A DNA stretch of 64,000 nt from Nostoc sp. S13. GTDB taxonomy: Bacteria > Cyanobacteriota > Cyanobacteriia > Cyanobacteriales > Nostocaceae. The translations under genes and the position numbers were made by a program. The number at the start of each line of letters is the position of its first letter. Position 1 is the stretch's first letter. Where the stretch lies: contig NZ_JAQYWQ010000002.1 of assembly GCF_029379315.1 (NCBI RefSeq), forward strand, positions 1-64,000. The letters run 5' to 3'. A model generated the notes under the pieces. The model was not told the DNA's origin. It did not search any database and was given only the letters and a program-made list of their open reading frames with translations. Below are positions 63,201 to 64,000 of the stretch, in pieces.

Positions 63201-64000
63201 GTTATGATTATCAATGAATTGAGATTTGGTTTTGTCAAATAAGCAGGGACAGATATGTCATTGAGAATTTGCATAACTGCTAAAATTTCAGGGTTCGTCA
63301 TCTCTGGCAGATTTAGTAGATCCGTAGGTTTCTTACTACCTAAAAGAGCTTGTGTTTGTTGACTCAACCGTGCAACATCTTCTAAATCTGGTGATTCAGG
63401 CAGATCGATCTCAAATTGCTTTAATATCGTCAAGCCAGTGTTGATGGCTTCGAGTAGCTGACCCTGTGATGTGTACGCATTAATTCTCACACCATACACT
63501 TTGACTGTATCCAATGCTGTTTTTGCCTGTTGCAGTGCCACTTCTGCAAGCTGTTCCATCTCATCTATATCGGTATTCAGATAGGCTGCCTCTGTTGCTT
63601 CTACATATAATGCCAGTGTCAGGTTATACTGAATTTTCCAGCGATCGCCTGCTAAAAGATTGCGCCCAACACCAAAATATTTAACCGCAGCACTATAAGC
63701 AGTAGAATTTTTAGCTTTGCGCCCAGCTATTAAATTCAACTTTGCTAATTCCTCTCGTGCTGTCGGCTGTTCAATTAATTCGATAGCAACATTAATTTGA
63801 TTAACAATCTCAAAAATTCGTTCTTCTTGTTCACTATCAGATGTATTCTTCAGTAACTCTTGACCAATCCGATGATGAGTTGTTTTCTTTTGCTCATCTG
63901 GAATCAGAGAATAAGCAGCTTGTTGGACGCGATCGTGCAAAAACTTGTATTTGACAGTCTGAGAAATTTCTTCAGTAACAGCTTGACTTTCTTGCCCGAC
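60203..64000 (-). CDS. Giant hybrid kinase, 3' part of a paralogue (start beyond the window)
   Basis: The frame is open to the right edge, so the 5' part (Ser/Thr kinase and most of the ATPase domain) lies outside the window; the TTG that can be read as a start at 63940 is internal (KFLHDRVQQAAYSLIP). Visible parts: the end of the ATPase/TPR-like region, a GAF domain (QVSAITFINHGSN to SLENAQLYN), then a PAS domain (FLNSIYEGVGCLIFVTDVRD) that the neighbouring paralogue lacks, then the histidine kinase with phospho-His in GVAHEMNNPLGFIS. The ATP-binding G1 box reads DNAKGM, where the paralogue has DNGKGM, so its first Gly is lost. Otherwise it is closely related to 54088-59469. Confidence 0.92.
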   Translation of the reverse strand, partial: VGQESQAVTEEISQTVKYKFLHDRVQQAAYSLIPDEQKKTTHHRIGQELLKNTSDSEQEERIFEIVNQINVAIELIEQPTAREELAKLNLIAGRKAKNSTAYSAAVKYFGVGRNLLAGDRWKIQYNLTLALYVEATEAAYLNTDIDEMEQLAEVALQQAKTALDTVKVYGVRINAYTSQGQLLEAINTGLTILKQFEIDLPESPDLEDVARLSQQTQALLGSKKPTDLLNLPEMTNPEILAVMQILNDISVPAYLTKPNLNSLIIITQMNLSMTYGNAPISALGYSSYGLFLCAVAGDIDEGYEFGQLALNLLSKFKEKKIEARVLFVTSTFIFHWKVHVRETLKLLRNAYSSGWESGNFMTLGYAAYAYGFHAYFMGCELSELEQEMTAYSKALSQINQQTQLNYNELYRQSILNLLGQTASPSLLLGEADKEQELLAGYQQTDDKTGLWHFFLNKLILCYLFQEFEVAFKYIERAKHYISGGKGMFNIPVFSFYASLTWLTVLPKHPKYEQENILQKVAANQKKMHEWTSFNPTNHLHKFYLVEAERHRVIGEYLEAMKNYELAISLAKENGYIQEEGLSNELAAKFYLDWGKEKVAQAYMQEAYYCYARWGAKAKTDDLTKYYPKLLQPILQQQKINLNPLETIGFSGTFSSTQPSSTSNTNICDVLDFTSVLKASQAISSSLEIDQLITSLTRIILENSGAKKAALILPQGDTWQVSAITFINHGSNSHIDIQTILNSEALDTCQDIPTTIINYVKNTQQTVVIDNLQTDIPGVIGEYMYRIKPQSVLCTPIINQGHLIGIIYLENKLTPGVFTSDRLSVVNFLCTQAAISLENAQLYNHLHERGKFLNSIYEGVGCLIFVTDVRDNGRFEYTGWSKSCELALGIPASEVLGKTPQQLIAPNEGATIEQTYLRCFQTGIPVTYEECLTFNDQKSWWLTTLSPLKDETGKVYRVVGTTINISDRKEGESVITEKSQALGTALEDLQQAQLQIVQSEKMSALGNLVAGVAHEMNNPLGFISASLQQAKPSLADIVEHLKLYQEMLPNPGDEIIDHAEEIDLNYSLEDLPKMIDSMVMACDRLKNISTSLRTFSRADKDYKVPFNIHEGIDSTILILKHRLKANEQRPAIEVITDYGNLLQVKCFPGQLNQVFMNILANAIDALDESNMGQNFEKNKVNPNRIIIKTSLENECVKITIADNAKGMNESVKQKIFDHLFTTKGVGKGTGLGLAIAKSIVEETHNGKLSFNSVLGQGTEFLIEIPV

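Overview
The window reads as a chromosomal segment of a filamentous, probably heterocyst-forming cyanobacterium (Nostoc/Calothrix-like). The support is: very frequent HIP1 octamers (GCGATCGC) inside and outside genes; many heptanucleotide short tandem repeats (STRRs) between genes; small palindromic repeats and MITE-like elements; and cyanobacterial marker proteins (carboxysome shell protein CcmP, the ferredoxin-type 8-vinyl reductase BciB, a kinase-ATPase-GAF-histidine kinase giant, a lipid-A-disaccharide-synthase-related protein). No tRNA, rRNA, CRISPR array or intact IS transposase was recognised.

Layout. 0-5 kb: a ccmP-pentapeptide repeat operon and a DnaK2-type chaperone. 5-13 kb: a short NB-ARC ATPase, an RTX calcium-binding protein with an in-frame stop, a Zur-type zinc uptake locus (znuA divergent from znuCB, with an in-frame stop in znuC), a DM9-like secreted protein and an ABC exporter. 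13-20 kb: a TPR protein, a small chloroplast-related protein, a PLP aminotransferase, two secreted proteins with a shared leader, and bciB. 20-25 kb: two medium-chain zinc dehydrogenases, a secreted protein, a zinc-ribbon protein, a GT4 glycosyltransferase. 25-29 kb: exodeoxyribonuclease III, then an overlapping pair (aminoglycoside-phosphotransferase-like kinase plus HopA1-type protein) related to the split Ser/Thr dehydratases of RiPP pathways. 29-34 kb: a DUF1016 nuclease remnant and a solitary DpdE-like SNF2 helicase. 34-39 kb: S4 RNA-binding protein, ArfB, a POTRA-less Omp85 barrel, an LpxB-related protein and a NarL-type regulator. 39-43 kb: a broken sensor kinase and two REC-histidine kinases. 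43-49 kb: RtcB, then a metal island (HMA metallochaperone, CopA-type P-ATPase, small membrane protein, MerR regulator) behind a clear MerR-type operator. 49-54 kb: pepA and the fatty-acid initiation genes plsX-fabH-fabD. 54-64 kb: two tandem giant Ser/Thr-His hybrid kinases with the wreck of a third between them; the last runs off the window.

The clearest themes are genome plasticity and decay. Heptamer STRRs repeatedly start right at stop codons and have also entered coding sequence (copA, the HopA1-type gene). Three MITE-like families show target-site duplications, one with conserved ends but exchanged interiors. Several genes are broken by single stops or internal deletions. The candidate for an unusual system is the kinase/HopA1 pair at 26.1-28.5 kb, whose precursor peptide is not evident. 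The solitary DpdE-like helicase and the ccmP-pentapeptide coupling also deserve attention.
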